NCBI RefSeq assembly: GCF_000816145.1
Contig: NZ_CP007141.1
Location: forward strand, 1,302,001-1,366,000
Length of the DNA: 64,000 nucleotides
DNA from: Pseudothermotoga hypogea DSM 11164 = NBRC 106472
Lineage (GTDB): Bacteria > Thermotogota > Thermotogae > Thermotogales > DSM-5069
Reading direction: 5' to 3'
In this document: piece after piece, positions 44,898 through 53,780 of the stretch
Numbering within the stretch: position 1 is the stretch's first letter
Layout: every line of letters begins with the position of its first letter
Program-made: the position numbers and the translations under genes
Notes under the pieces: generated by a model
The model's database searches: none
What the model was told of the DNA's origin: nothing
The model's input: only the letters and a program-made list of their open reading frames with translations

Positions 44898-46631
44898 TCA
44901 CAGCTCTTCCCAGAGCCTTCTTATCTCGTCCGAATACTTCGAAAAGATCTCGAGAAGCTCGGGGGAGAATTGTCTTGGCAAAGTTTTTTCATCACCCTCA
45001 ACGATGATTCTCAGCGCCTCTTCGTGGTTCAAAGCTTTCTTGTACGGTCTGTCGGAGCGAAGGGCGTCGTACACATCCACCAAGCCAACGATCTGCGCTT
45101 CTATGGGGATTTCTCCATCTTTCAGACCAAAAGGATAACCCGAACCATCGTACCTTTCGTGGTGGTACAGCACGATGTTCCTTGCAACTTTCAGTTTCTC
45201 ATCGTCTCCCACCATTTCCGCACCCCAAAGGACGTGTTTCTTCACGATCTCGAATTCCTCGTAGGTCAACCTTCCTGGCTTGTTCAGTATCTCCTTTGGC
45301 ACTTTGATCTTTCCGATGTCGTGCAGTGGTGCGTAGAGTTCTATCTGCTCAACGAGCTCTCGTGGTAGGTTCAACTTCTCCGCCAAGAACTTCGAAAGTT
45401 TTTTCACCCTTTGGACGTGTTCACCCGTCGGCTCGTCGAAGTTCTCAATCACGGCGCTGAGCTTCTCTGAAAGCAAATTGTAAGCGTACCTTATTTCCTC
45501 TTCTTCCAATCTCAATCTTTCGTACGCTTCTTCGATCTCTCTCTGCGAAGCTTCGAGTTGATCGTAACTTGCTTTGAGTTCCTGGGTCTGGGAATCTATG
45601 ATCGTCACCATGTCGGAAAGCTCGCTTGCGAGCATCTTCATTTCGTACGTCGGTTCTTCGATTTCTTCGATCTCGAAACCTCTTCCTGAAAGATAGTTTC
45701 TCGCCGCCTCGACGATGTTTTCCATGGGCTGGACCACAGTTTTTTTCAGTGCTTTTCTCAATCTTCGAACTGCGAACAGGTTCACGATGAAAACACTTGA
45801 CACGACACTCAGAGGAGCTATCAGCGAGATCAAGATTTCGTCAAGCAAAGAATCTTCAACGACCACGTAAGTTCCCGCTATGGAAGGTTTTGCAACGTAG
45901 TTCGTGAGACCAACCCTACCAGACGCGATCTTCTCTAATCCAACAAAATTGAGATGGGAAAAGGTCTTCAGTGTTCCCTTCTTTGCCAGGATTTGTCCCA
46001 TTTCATCGACGATGTAAGAACGATCGATGAGTAAAGCCTCAGCCACGTGGCTCGCAAGCAGATCCAGTGCAAGCACACCGAGCAAGTTTCCATCTTTATC
46101 GTACACAGCCTTGGCTAAGGCGATGGTGGGTTCTTTGAGAAAAGCGTGCAAGAAAGGTTTCACTAACACGTGACCTTCAGGATTCTGCGCCGCAGCTTGG
46201 TACCACGGTCTTTTTCTCGGATCGTAATCTGGTCCGTAGTCGTATTTTGGATAGGTGAACATCTTGCCGTCAGATCGACCGAACGCTGGGTAGGAAACCA
46301 AAGGATGATAATGTTCGTAGATTTGTTGAAGTAAATTCACAACGCGTTCTTCGTTTTCGAAGATTTCGGTTTGTTCGGAAAAGACGTTCAGAAGTTTTCC
46401 AAAGGATTCCACCGCGTTCGCCCAGTTTCTTTCCAGTTCAATGATCCGCACGAACTGTTGGTTTTGAACGATGTGGTAGACGAAAAGAAACGTGATAACG
46501 AAGAGTACAAAAGATAACAACGCTGCGGACAGAAAAACGATCTTGGTGATGCTCTTTTTCAGATGGGCTTCCAACTTGGGAGGATTCGTTGTTCGATCAA
46601 AATCAGATTCTTTATTCTTGAAAGTCTTCAT
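44898..46631 (-). CDS. Membrane Cache-sensor HD-GYP phosphodiesterase
   Basis: A 577-residue protein: TM1 at about 30-53, an extracytoplasmic double-Cache domain with RKRPWYQAAAQNPEG near 140 as in chemoreceptors, TM2 at about 268-290, a coiled coil (about 330-390) and a C-terminal HD-GYP domain with HDIGKIKVP and HHERYDGSGYP. HD-GYP proteins hydrolyse cyclic di-GMP or related cyclic dinucleotides, and all metal-binding His/Asp residues of the signature are present. The ATG at 46631 follows GAGGGGACGG. It borders the glycan array and may relay the presence of a ligand to motility or biofilm control. Confidence 0.9.
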   Translation of the reverse strand: MKTFKNKESDFDRTTNPPKLEAHLKKSITKIVFLSAALLSFVLFVITFLFVYHIVQNQQFVRIIELERNWANAVESFGKLLNVFSEQTEIFENEERVVNLLQQIYEHYHPLVSYPAFGRSDGKMFTYPKYDYGPDYDPRKRPWYQAAAQNPEGHVLVKPFLHAFLKEPTIALAKAVYDKDGNLLGVLALDLLASHVAEALLIDRSYIVDEMGQILAKKGTLKTFSHLNFVGLEKIASGRVGLTNYVAKPSIAGTYVVVEDSLLDEILISLIAPLSVVSSVFIVNLFAVRRLRKALKKTVVQPMENIVEAARNYLSGRGFEIEEIEEPTYEMKMLASELSDMVTIIDSQTQELKASYDQLEASQREIEEAYERLRLEEEEIRYAYNLLSEKLSAVIENFDEPTGEHVQRVKKLSKFLAEKLNLPRELVEQIELYAPLHDIGKIKVPKEILNKPGRLTYEEFEIVKKHVLWGAEMVGDDEKLKVARNIVLYHHERYDGSGYPFGLKDGEIPIEAQIVGLVDVYDALRSDRPYKKALNHEEALRIIVEGDEKTLPRQFSPELLEIFSKYSDEIRRLWEEL

Positions 46632-46661
46632 TACCGTCCCCTCTCACTTTACTGACTCGAT

Positions 46662-46667
46662 ATTATA
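46662..46667 (-). promoter_or_regulatory. Candidate -10 element for the HD-GYP gene
   Basis: TATAAT read leftward lies about 30 bases before the HD-GYP start. No good -35 is visible 16-18 bases upstream of it. Confidence 0.35.
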
Positions 46668-46731
46668 CATCTCAAAAACGACGAAATGTGCCTGATCATA
46701 AATCTTCGTAACATTAAAAAAAGATGAAAAG

Positions 46732-46761
46732 TTGGACAGACCCGTCCAGATGTGGTATAAA
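46732..46761 (+). promoter_or_regulatory. Promoter of the tRNA-Ser gene
   Basis: TTGGAC at 46732-46737 and TATAAA at 46756-46761 are 18 bases apart. Transcription would begin near 46768, leaving about 13 bases of leader before the mature tRNA. Confidence 0.7.
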
Positions 46762-46780
46762 TACAAGTGAAAAAGCAGTT

Positions 46781-46871
46781 GGAGAGGTGGCCGAGTGGAC
46801 TAAGGCGCACGCCTGGAGAGCGTGTGGTGGTCAAAAGCCACCCGTGGGTTCAAATCCCACCCTCTCCGCCA
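46781..46871 (+). tRNA. tRNA-Ser (anticodon GGA)
   Basis: A 91-base class II tRNA with encoded CCA. The acceptor arms GGAGAGG and CCTCTCC pair fully. The anticodon stem CACGC/GCGTG encloses loop CTGGAGA with anticodon GGA at 46815-46817, reading UCC and UCU. A long variable arm with a GTGG/CCAC stem and the T-loop GGTTCAAATCC are as expected for serine tRNA. Confidence 0.97.
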
Positions 46872-46874
46872 GGT

Positions 46875-46898
46875 ACCGGGACAAAGGTCCCGGTTTTT
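46875..46898 (+). terminator. Intrinsic terminator after tRNA-Ser
   Basis: ACCGGGAC at 46875-46882 and GTCCCGGT at 46887-46894 form an eight-pair stem with loop AAAG, followed by TTTT. It starts four bases after the tRNA. Since rimP begins only 22 bases further on with no separate promoter seen, partial readthrough may feed rimP-nusA. Confidence 0.85.
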
Positions 46899-46919
46899 CA
46901 GTAGTAGGGAGGCGTCACG

Positions 46920-47366
46920 ATGAAAGACGTGCTGGAAAGTGTAAAGAGCGAGGTGGAGAAGATCTTGCTGAGCATGGGTTTGGAACTGTTCGACATCTCG
47001 TTCAAAAAAGAACGTGGCCGGTGGGTTCTCAGAATCATCATCGATGATCCGAACGGTTACGTGAGTATAGCTCAATGTGAGAATGTTTCGGTGAAGGTAT
47101 CGGATTATCTGGATCGGGAAGATCCGATCCCGTACAGCTACGTGCTGGAAGTTTCTTCCCCCGGATTGGACAGACCTCTCAGGGGATTAAACGATTACAA
47201 GAGGTTCGTCGGAAAACTTGCAAAGTTTTGGCTCGTGAACGGCCAGGTGCACGTTGGGAGGATCGAGAGCGCGCAAGAGAATCAGATCGTTCTTGATGTG
47301 CTCGGCGAAAAGATCACGTTCAGGCCAGAGGACGTGAAACGCAGTCGTCTCGAAATAGAATTTTAG
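46920..47366 (+). CDS. rimP: Ribosome maturation factor RimP
   Basis: A 148-residue protein needed for 30S maturation. The RimP pattern is clear: GLELFDISFKKERGRWVLRIIIDDPNGYVSIAQCENVS in the N-terminal domain, and YVLEVSSPGLDRPLR leading into the C-terminal SH3-like domain. The ATG at 46920 follows GGGAGG. The rimP-nusA pair is conserved across bacteria. Confidence 0.94.
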   Translation: MKDVLESVKSEVEKILLSMGLELFDISFKKERGRWVLRIIIDDPNGYVSIAQCENVSVKVSDYLDREDPIPYSYVLEVSSPGLDRPLRGLNDYKRFVGKLAKFWLVNGQVHVGRIESAQENQIVLDVLGEKITFRPEDVKRSRLEIEF

Positions 47367-47379
47367 GAGGTGAAACGAT

Positions 47380-48414
47380 ATGAACTTGAATCTTCTCGAA
47401 GCGCTGGAGCAACTTGAGGAAGAAAAAGGCATCTCGAAAGATGAGATCATGGAGATACTCGAAAAGGCTTTGGTGAGTGCGTACAAGAAAAACTTCGGAA
47501 CGAGCAAGAACGTCGAAGTGAAGATAGACAGGATGACGGGAGACATTCAGCTCTACCAAGTTTTCGATGTGGTGGAAAACGTGACCGACGAGTTAACGCA
47601 GATCAGTTTGGAGGATGCGCGCAAGATCGACCCGCTCGCTGAAATTGGCAAAAAGATTTACAAGAAAATAAGTGTCAAGGAATTCGGAAGAATCGCCGCA
47701 CAAACTGCCAAGCAGGTGCTCATACAGAGAATCAGAGAGCTCGAAAAGGAAAGACAGTATGAGCACTACTCTGAACTCGCAGGTTCCGTTACAACGTGCG
47801 AAGTGATTCGTGTCACGGCCGATTGGGCGGACATCCGAGTGGGAAAGATAGAAACGAGACTCATGAAGAGAGATTGGATTCCCGGTGAAACGATAAAACC
47901 AGGCGATCTGATAAAGGTCTACGTTGTGGACGTGCTGAAGGACAGGAAGGGTCCAAAGATCCTGGTGAGCAGGTCCGTTCCAGAGTTTGTGATTGGTCTT
48001 TTCAAACTCGAGGTGCCGGAAGTGGAGAACGGGATCGTGCAGGTAAAAGCAATAGCTCGGGAACCGGGTGTCAGGACGAAGATCGGTGTGATCTCGACAA
48101 ACCCGCAGGTTGATCCCGTCGGCGCGTGCATAGGCGAAGGTGGTAGCAGGATCTCTTCGATCTTGAAGGAACTCAGAGGCGAGAAAGTGGACGTGTTCAA
48201 ATGGGTCGATGACCCAAAGCAACTCATAGCGAACGCGCTTGCTCCAGCCTCGGTTGTGAGCGTTGAGATACTGGATGCAGAAAGGAAGGCGGCCAGAGTC
48301 TTGGTACCTCCGACGCAGTTGTCTTTGGCTATAGGCAAGGGTGGTCAGAACGCGAGGCTGGCAGTGAAAGTGACAGGTTGGAAGATAGACATAAAGCCTG
48401 TCATGAACGTGTGA
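47380..48414 (+). CDS. nusA: Transcription termination/antitermination factor NusA
   Basis: A 344-residue NusA: N-terminal RNA-polymerase-binding domain, S1 domain around 130-200 (GSVTTCEVIRVTADWADIRVG), and two KH domains with GACIGEGGSRISSILKELRGEKVDV and AIGKGGQNARLAVKVTGW. The acidic C-terminal repeats of Escherichia coli NusA are absent, as in many bacteria. The ATG follows AGGAGG by eight bases, 13 bases after rimP. Confidence 0.96.
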   Translation: MNLNLLEALEQLEEEKGISKDEIMEILEKALVSAYKKNFGTSKNVEVKIDRMTGDIQLYQVFDVVENVTDELTQISLEDARKIDPLAEIGKKIYKKISVKEFGRIAAQTAKQVLIQRIRELEKERQYEHYSELAGSVTTCEVIRVTADWADIRVGKIETRLMKRDWIPGETIKPGDLIKVYVVDVLKDRKGPKILVSRSVPEFVIGLFKLEVPEVENGIVQVKAIAREPGVRTKIGVISTNPQVDPVGACIGEGGSRISSILKELRGEKVDVFKWVDDPKQLIANALAPASVVSVEILDAERKAARVLVPPTQLSLAIGKGGQNARLAVKVTGWKIDIKPVMNV

Positions 48415-48427
48415 AGGGAGGTAAAGC

Positions 48428-48889
48428 ATGCTCTACGAATCGCTCAGAAAAGAATTGAGATCGCGTAAGTACAGAATGACTGCCCAGAGGGAGATCGTGT
48501 TGAAAGTCTTTGCGGAGTCCGGCGAGAGACATCTCGGTGCGGAGGATGTCTACAGAAAGCTTCTGGAAAAGAGGTACAGGATAAGCAAGGCGACAGTGTA
48601 CAGGACCGTGGAACTGTTGAGCAAGCTCGGCTTTCTGAGAAGACTCGAGTTCGGTGAGGGGGTCTATCGATACGAGCTGGCGACACCGGATGCGGAGACG
48701 GTCCATCAGCACGTGATATGCAGAAACTGTGGTGAGCTTCTGGAAATAGACGAACAACTTGTCAAACAGCTGGTCAAGAACGTGGAGAAGCAAACAGGAT
48801 ACGTTGTGACGGACTACGATGTGAAGTTCTTCGGGCTGTGTCCGAAATGCCAGAGCAAGAACAAGAGTAAGGCTGACGAAAGCGAGTAA
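48428..48889 (+). CDS. Fur-family metalloregulator
   Basis: A 153-residue dimeric winged-helix repressor. The N-terminal DNA-binding part has RMTAQREIVLKVFAESGERHLGAEDVYRKL and ISKATVYRTVELLSKLG. The C-terminal part has HQHVICRNCGELLEI and LCPKCQSK, giving two CxxC pairs for a structural zinc. Whether it answers to iron, zinc or peroxide cannot be told. It probably belongs to the rimP-nusA transcript, and its last 76 bases overlap the convergent comEC gene. Confidence 0.9.
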   Translation: MLYESLRKELRSRKYRMTAQREIVLKVFAESGERHLGAEDVYRKLLEKRYRISKATVYRTVELLSKLGFLRRLEFGEGVYRYELATPDAETVHQHVICRNCGELLEIDEQLVKQLVKNVEKQTGYVVTDYDVKFFGLCPKCQSKNKSKADESE

Positions 48890-50115
48890 GCCAAAAAGTT
48901 TCCACTCAGGTTCAAAAAGTAAGACGACAGATCGATCAACTTTTGCATTGCCCAAGCTAAAGGTGTGGCGCCGCGGATCAGGATGGCTGCAGCGCTTTGA
49001 AGATTCATTGCGAAAAGAAACATGCTCAAAACGCTGGCCCAGAGCAATGGTGTTGCAAGCAAAACCGCCGGGACACTGATCAATGGAGCGAGTAGGTTCA
49101 TCGTTGAAAACAGTGACAGGAATGGTGCCACACCCAAGAAGGCGAAGAGAGAGATCAAAAGGTTCGCAACAATGCCTCTGAAGGTTTTCAGATGTTCCTG
49201 CATCCCCACGAGCGTCGCCGCCGCGCAGTAGCTCATGAGAAAAGATGGGGATAGAAGAATAAAAGGTTCGAACAACAAATTCAACGTTGCGACGAAACCG
49301 AGCAGGTTCAGCGGTTCGATCGGATAATCGATCAGTTTGAAAAAGTTCCATACGACGAGCATCAGAGCGGCCCTGAGCGCCGAGGGTGAAGGTCCCGTCA
49401 TGGTTGCGAACACGAGCGTGAACAGTACTGAAAGTGGTCTTCTCACGAAAAGACTGTGGCTGAAGAGAGAGATGAGAACGTCGAACAGCGTATAAACGAT
49501 ACCAACGTGCAACCCGGAGACCGCGAACAGGTGTGCAAGACCGCTCTTTCTCACCTTCTCCGCTTGAGACGCGTCGAAGGAAGGATCTGAAAAGACGAGT
49601 GTGGAGAAGAGTTCAGAATAGTCGGGCGCGTTGATTTGAAAGAATTCGATGATCTTTCTCTTGAACTCGACGAGTTTTGAATGAACTTTCTCAAAGCCTC
49701 TGTTTCCAAACTCTGTTCCCACACCGAAGGTTGGCTTCATGGTTAGAGGTGGGTATGCAAAATGAAACTCGATTTTCCCGACAGCGTAGGAGGACTCACC
49801 TGCGTGAACCTCTTTGCTGTAAAGTTTGAGATTGTGAAGAAGGCCTTTCCATTCACCGTTTGAGAAGATTTTAACGTTAGTTGCGATCACGTAGCTCGAT
49901 CTTTCGATCTTCGCATACCCCACGACTTCGTGAGTACCGCTGATTCTGTGAACCGTGGCGAGAAAGCTTCCGAGAAAGAGAAATATCGCGAAAAACGTTA
50001 GAGATTTCTTTCTGAACAGCAGGAGTAACAATGCCAATGCAGTTAAAGGAAAGGCTGGGGAAAGGATCACCCCAGCCGAGAGAGCACAAAAGACTGTGAG
50101 CCAGAAGTATTTCAT
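48814..50115 (-). CDS. comEC: ComEC/Rec2-family DNA uptake channel protein, membrane part only
   Basis: A 433-residue polytopic membrane protein. The competence domain signature is present: FAVSGLHVGIVYTLFDVLISLFSH and MTGPSPSALRAALML. The soluble metallo-beta-lactamase domain that often follows in ComEC is missing. It likely transports single-stranded DNA during transformation; dprA at 62793 acts later in the same process. The ATG at 50113-50115 overlaps the stop of the mutase gene (ATGA). Confidence 0.85.
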   Translation of the reverse strand: MKYFWLTVFCALSAGVILSPAFPLTALALLLLLFRKKSLTFFAIFLFLGSFLATVHRISGTHEVVGYAKIERSSYVIATNVKIFSNGEWKGLLHNLKLYSKEVHAGESSYAVGKIEFHFAYPPLTMKPTFGVGTEFGNRGFEKVHSKLVEFKRKIIEFFQINAPDYSELFSTLVFSDPSFDASQAEKVRKSGLAHLFAVSGLHVGIVYTLFDVLISLFSHSLFVRRPLSVLFTLVFATMTGPSPSALRAALMLVVWNFFKLIDYPIEPLNLLGFVATLNLLFEPFILLSPSFLMSYCAAATLVGMQEHLKTFRGIVANLLISLFAFLGVAPFLSLFSTMNLLAPLISVPAVLLATPLLWASVLSMFLFAMNLQSAAAILIRGATPLAWAMQKLIDLSSYFLNLSGNFLAYSLSSALLLFLLWHFGHSPKNFTS

Positions 50116-51320
50116 GCACCGAACTTTTCAAGCCTCAGAGCGTGTGCGAGTGCCAATCCCATCACATCCACGGCGTAGATGGTTCCCAGAGTTCCCCTCG
50201 CACACTCGAACTCGTCGAAGGCCTTGCTCAAGCCTTTTCTCGCGTACTTCGAGTGGATCATCAGAGGAACAGGATGCCAGCTGTGCGCCTTCAGGGCAGT
50301 TGGTGTTGAGTGATCACCCGTGACGATGAGCACGTCGGGCTGAAGATCGAGAAGGATCGGCAAGGCCTCGTCGACTTCCTCTATAACGTGCACCTTGGCT
50401 TCGAAGTTACCGTCTTCTCCGTAGGAATCGGTTTTCTTCACGTGCACGTAAAAGAAATCGTAATCGTTCCATGCGCGCTTCACGGTTTCAAACTCTTCCT
50501 TGATGGTGTCGCCCGTCTGAACGATCTCCATTCCAACAAGCCTCGCTATGCCTCTGTACATGGGATAGGTCGCTATCGCCGCGGCTTTGAGTTTGTACAC
50601 CGCCGGGAACTGCGGAAGATTTGGATACTTTGAAAATCCTCTCATGAGGGCACAGTTCATTTTTGGTTCGTCCGACAGTACCCTTTTTATTTCGTCGAGA
50701 AGTTTGTTCACGATGCGCGCCGTTCTTTCCGCCTCGGGCGCCAGAGCCTGTGTGTAAACGAAAGGTTTGCCCTCCTTCTGTGGGTCGGCATCGGACAGTC
50801 TGTCGTCCAAATCTTCACCCGTGAGTTTCACCACGAACCTGTGTTCTTTGCCGGCGTAGAACGAGACCTTCACGTCTTCGATCGACTGAATCGCCTTAGA
50901 AAGTTTTTCGACGACCTTCGAGCTTTCCTCAGTGGAAGGTCTGCCAGCCCTACGATCGAGAACGATGTTGTTTTGAATGGTCGCGAAGTTGGCCCTTGCG
51001 ACGACGTCTTTTTCACCCACGTCGACGTCCGAACCGAGCGCTTCGAGTATGCCACGACCGATCTGGTACTTCACAGGATCGTAGCCGAACAGCGCCAAAT
51101 GTCCAGGACCGCTACCTGGTGTGACACCGTGCATCACAGGAATCGTTTGACCGAGGTCGGACTCCCTCGCGACGCGATCCAGATTGGGTTTCCTGGCAGC
51201 CTGAAGCGGAGTCTTGTCTTTCTCACCCGGCACGTCTCCGACCCCATCCATCAACAGCAGAACGATCTTGGTGCTCGCAGTTTGAACAAGTTCGCTCAGG
51301 ATCTGTTGTCTGTCGTACAT
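50112..51320 (-). CDS. 2,3-bisphosphoglycerate-independent phosphoglycerate mutase, archaeal (ApgM) type
   Basis: A 402-residue alkaline-phosphatase-fold enzyme interconverting 3- and 2-phosphoglycerate in glycolysis. LLLMDGVGDVPGEKDKTPLQAARKPNLD is the metal-binding start, with MHGVTPGSGPGHLALFGYDP carrying the phosphoserine region and VTGDHSTPTALKAHSWHPVP the C-terminal metal site. This is the ApgM form, not the GpmI form. The ATG at 51320 has GGAGGTGATGGG upstream and overlaps the TPR gene by 25 bases. Confidence 0.93.
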   Translation of the reverse strand: MYDRQQILSELVQTASTKIVLLLMDGVGDVPGEKDKTPLQAARKPNLDRVARESDLGQTIPVMHGVTPGSGPGHLALFGYDPVKYQIGRGILEALGSDVDVGEKDVVARANFATIQNNIVLDRRAGRPSTEESSKVVEKLSKAIQSIEDVKVSFYAGKEHRFVVKLTGEDLDDRLSDADPQKEGKPFVYTQALAPEAERTARIVNKLLDEIKRVLSDEPKMNCALMRGFSKYPNLPQFPAVYKLKAAAIATYPMYRGIARLVGMEIVQTGDTIKEEFETVKRAWNDYDFFYVHVKKTDSYGEDGNFEAKVHVIEEVDEALPILLDLQPDVLIVTGDHSTPTALKAHSWHPVPLMIHSKYARKGLSKAFDEFECARGTLGTIYAVDVMGLALAHALRLEKFGA

Positions 51321-52942
51321 CCCATCACCTCCAGAACGTTCTTGCAGAGACATTTCAGGTTTTCATCCCTCATTGTGTTCACTTCCTCCAGGGTTGGATT
51401 CACAGAAAGCACTTTGAGCAGCGCTAAGAACAGTTCGCTGGCCGACGTGAAAGTTTTGCTCTCGATCTCATCCAGAGAAAAGGTTTCATCGTCTGTGTGC
51501 GAAACCTTTCTCGCGAACTCCCAGTGGTATTCTTGAAGATCGAAGACAGTATCGTTGACGTAGGATTCCAGATCGAACCCCCCATGAACTTTCACGTGCA
51601 TTAAAAGTCGGATCAAGGCTATCGCGACGGCCAGCATGGTACCGCTTGAGCAGAACGCGACGACGGTTTTGGTGACGTTCTTTTCCATTTGAATGGGATC
51701 TTCGCTGCTCGATACGGCTACGGCCAGCAGGAACTTCATCCAACTGGCATCGTCGATCTGTTCGTCCTGCATGGGTAGGAAACCTTCTCTCACCAAGTTC
51801 GTCCTCTCGTTCTGCGGTAACACGAAGCTGAGTCTCTGAAGGTCCAGTTCACCTCGAACGATGCATTTTTTGATCTTGAAGACCAGTTCTTCGACACATC
51901 GTGAAGCTACCAGCGGACCTGTCCAGGACTTCAGATAGTCTATGAGTTCGAGCGCCCTGCTTTGAAACTGCTCGGGCACCTTCTCGAGCAATTTGATTCC
52001 CTCTCGCTCGTTCACGAACAGTGTGAGCAGTGCTTTGTTGTAAACGATAAAAGGCTCGTTACTCAACTCGCTTGCTTTGTCCATCTGAACCTTCGCTTCT
52101 TCGTAAAAGCCAAGCCTTCGAAGACACAATGCGTACTCGTTTAGCAGTACGGGATCTTCGTGGTTCTTCTCAAGCAGTTTTCTGAAAATTTGTAACGCCT
52201 CGAAATGCTTTCCAAGCCGTGAAAGTGTGTAAGTCAAATTGAGCGCGCTTTCGAAATCTTCGCTGTTCAACTCCAGTGCCCTCTTAAACGCCCTCTCGGC
52301 CCTGTCGTATTTCTGCAACATGTTGCACGCCACACCCAGCCGAGCGTGGGCAAGATGAAAGTTTGGATCTCGCTGTGCGGCAACCTGGTAAAAGTCGCAG
52401 GCGATCCTCACCTCACCCATCTCTAAGTAGCAATCTCCGATTCGAACCACGGGAAGAAGAAATTCTTGATCGAGCTCGAAGGCCTTCTGGTACTCCTCTA
52501 TGGCGTCTTCGAACTCTTTTTTTGCACGCAGGATATTGCCGAGCTCGTAGTGGGCCAATGAAAAGTTCGGATTCCTCGAAATACAAGATCTGAGACAGAT
52601 CTCGGCCAACTCGTATTCTTGTTTCTTCACGTAGATGAGACCTTTGAAGAAATCGTAGCGATAATCTTTCTCTAACTTGCCGGCCCTTTCGACGTAGTCG
52701 TTTGCCGTCTCGAGATCGTCCACGTTCAGAGCCGACTTCACTTTTTCGTAATAGAAATATATCAGGTACGATTGATAGTACGGATCCTTTGAGATCGAAT
52801 ATTCCGCCTCGAGCCCCCGGACGATCACGTCCAGTGGAATTCTGTCTTGATCTGCTATCAAGGCCAGATCTTCGGCGAGAACCGGTAGCTTTAGAGGAAG
52901 ATTCAACTGTTTTGCCTTCTCAGCTTTGAGCGGAAGATACAC
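51296..52942 (-). CDS. Large TPR-repeat protein
   Basis: About 548 residues with roughly eight tetratricopeptide repeats between 90 and 330 (for example AHYELGNILRAKKEFEDAIEEYQKAFEL and AHARLGVACNMLQKYDRAERAFKRALEL), then a helical C-terminus without motif. It is a likely scaffold protein. The start is uncertain: GTG 52942 is used here, TTG 52996 is the longest option, and the best ribosome site (AGGAGG at 52964-52969) points to an ATA at 52954. It overlaps ylqF at its 5' end. Confidence 0.75.
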   Translation of the reverse strand: MYLPLKAEKAKQLNLPLKLPVLAEDLALIADQDRIPLDVIVRGLEAEYSISKDPYYQSYLIYFYYEKVKSALNVDDLETANDYVERAGKLEKDYRYDFFKGLIYVKKQEYELAEICLRSCISRNPNFSLAHYELGNILRAKKEFEDAIEEYQKAFELDQEFLLPVVRIGDCYLEMGEVRIACDFYQVAAQRDPNFHLAHARLGVACNMLQKYDRAERAFKRALELNSEDFESALNLTYTLSRLGKHFEALQIFRKLLEKNHEDPVLLNEYALCLRRLGFYEEAKVQMDKASELSNEPFIVYNKALLTLFVNEREGIKLLEKVPEQFQSRALELIDYLKSWTGPLVASRCVEELVFKIKKCIVRGELDLQRLSFVLPQNERTNLVREGFLPMQDEQIDDASWMKFLLAVAVSSSEDPIQMEKNVTKTVVAFCSSGTMLAVAIALIRLLMHVKVHGGFDLESYVNDTVFDLQEYHWEFARKVSHTDDETFSLDEIESKTFTSASELFLALLKVLSVNPTLEEVNTMRDENLKCLCKNVLEVMGCTTDNRS

Positions 52943-53720
52943 TATCGCCTTTATCTTGATCCACCTCCTGTGGAGTTTCGAAACTGATTCTTCCAAATTT
53001 TCCCTGTGCGATCCAGTTGAAGAAGTTCACGCGCGCCCTGTCCAGATCCGGTACGCCACCTTTGGAGAGCATTCTCTTCTCTAATGCGTACTTCTCTAAG
53101 AACGCGTTGAGATCCCGTTCTTCAAGGTTTGCGATACGGGCGTATATCTGATACGCGCGCTGCATGACTTTCTCGTCCACCATTTCAACGCTCAAACTGC
53201 CTATCAACAAGAGCTTCGCACCGAGTTCAACGCTCCAGAGTTCTGGCAACAATAGCCCGGGTGTGTCCAGAACTCTGAACAGACCTTCGACCGAGAACCA
53301 CTGCAAAGACCTTGTGATGCCCGGTGTGGCGCCGACCTGCGCCGACCGCTTGCCCTTCAACTTGTTTATCAATGTGGACTTTCCCACGTTCGGCACACCA
53401 ACGACGATCAGGAGAGAGCCTCTGTCGGTGTGTTTGGCGAGAAAGTTTATGACCTTTCTTCTGTCCGTATCTTTGTCGAAGACGAATACTTCCTCGTTGC
53501 TGGCTTGAAAATGTCTCTCCCAGAGTTCGGTGGTCTTCGCATCCGCGATGTCCGATTTGCCCAAGAAGATCAGCCTTTTTTTCGCTCTGAAAGGTGCTTT
53601 GCTGTAAGACCGACTGGCCAAAGGCGCACGCGCGTCCAGAAGTTCTATGACCACGTCTACCAGTTTGATGAGCTTCGAAATTTGTTTCGATGCTTTGGCC
53701 ATGTGACCCGGATACCACAT
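52920..53720 (-). CDS. ylqF: Circularly permuted ribosome biogenesis GTPase (YlqF/RbgA)
   Basis: A 266-residue GTPase with permuted motif order: G5-like DARAPLASR and G4 GKSD come first, then G1 GVPNVGKST, G2 and G3 DTPG. The N-terminus MWYPGHMAKA is the family signature. It assists a late step of 50S assembly. The ATG at 53720 follows GAGGAAAGGAC. A putative promoter region is shared with the divergent glgD-like gene. Confidence 0.94.
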   Translation of the reverse strand: MWYPGHMAKASKQISKLIKLVDVVIELLDARAPLASRSYSKAPFRAKKRLIFLGKSDIADAKTTELWERHFQASNEEVFVFDKDTDRRKVINFLAKHTDRGSLLIVVGVPNVGKSTLINKLKGKRSAQVGATPGITRSLQWFSVEGLFRVLDTPGLLLPELWSVELGAKLLLIGSLSVEMVDEKVMQRAYQIYARIANLEERDLNAFLEKYALEKRMLSKGGVPDLDRARVNFFNWIAQGKFGRISFETPQEVDQDKGDSVSSAQS

Positions 53721-53756
53721 GTCCTTTCCTCCTCAAAGATTGTAGCATCGTAGTGG

Positions 53757-53762
53757 TAGAAT
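53757..53762 (+). promoter_or_regulatory. Extended -10 promoter for the glgD-glgC operon
   Basis: TGG followed by TAGAAT forms an extended -10 element. Transcription would start near 53769, right at the ribosome-binding site GGAGGG, so the leader would be almost absent. Confidence 0.45.
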
Positions 53763-53780
53763 AATCACGGAGGGATGCTT

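Noticed and set aside
46875-46920. Attenuator for rimP-nusA controlled by the tRNA
   Set aside because: The hairpin is a simple tRNA terminator; there is no antiterminator alternative, T-box or leader peptide to support specific control.
47593-48429. A minus-strand frame opposite nusA
   Set aside because: NusA is unmistakable on the other strand and the antisense product resembles nothing known.
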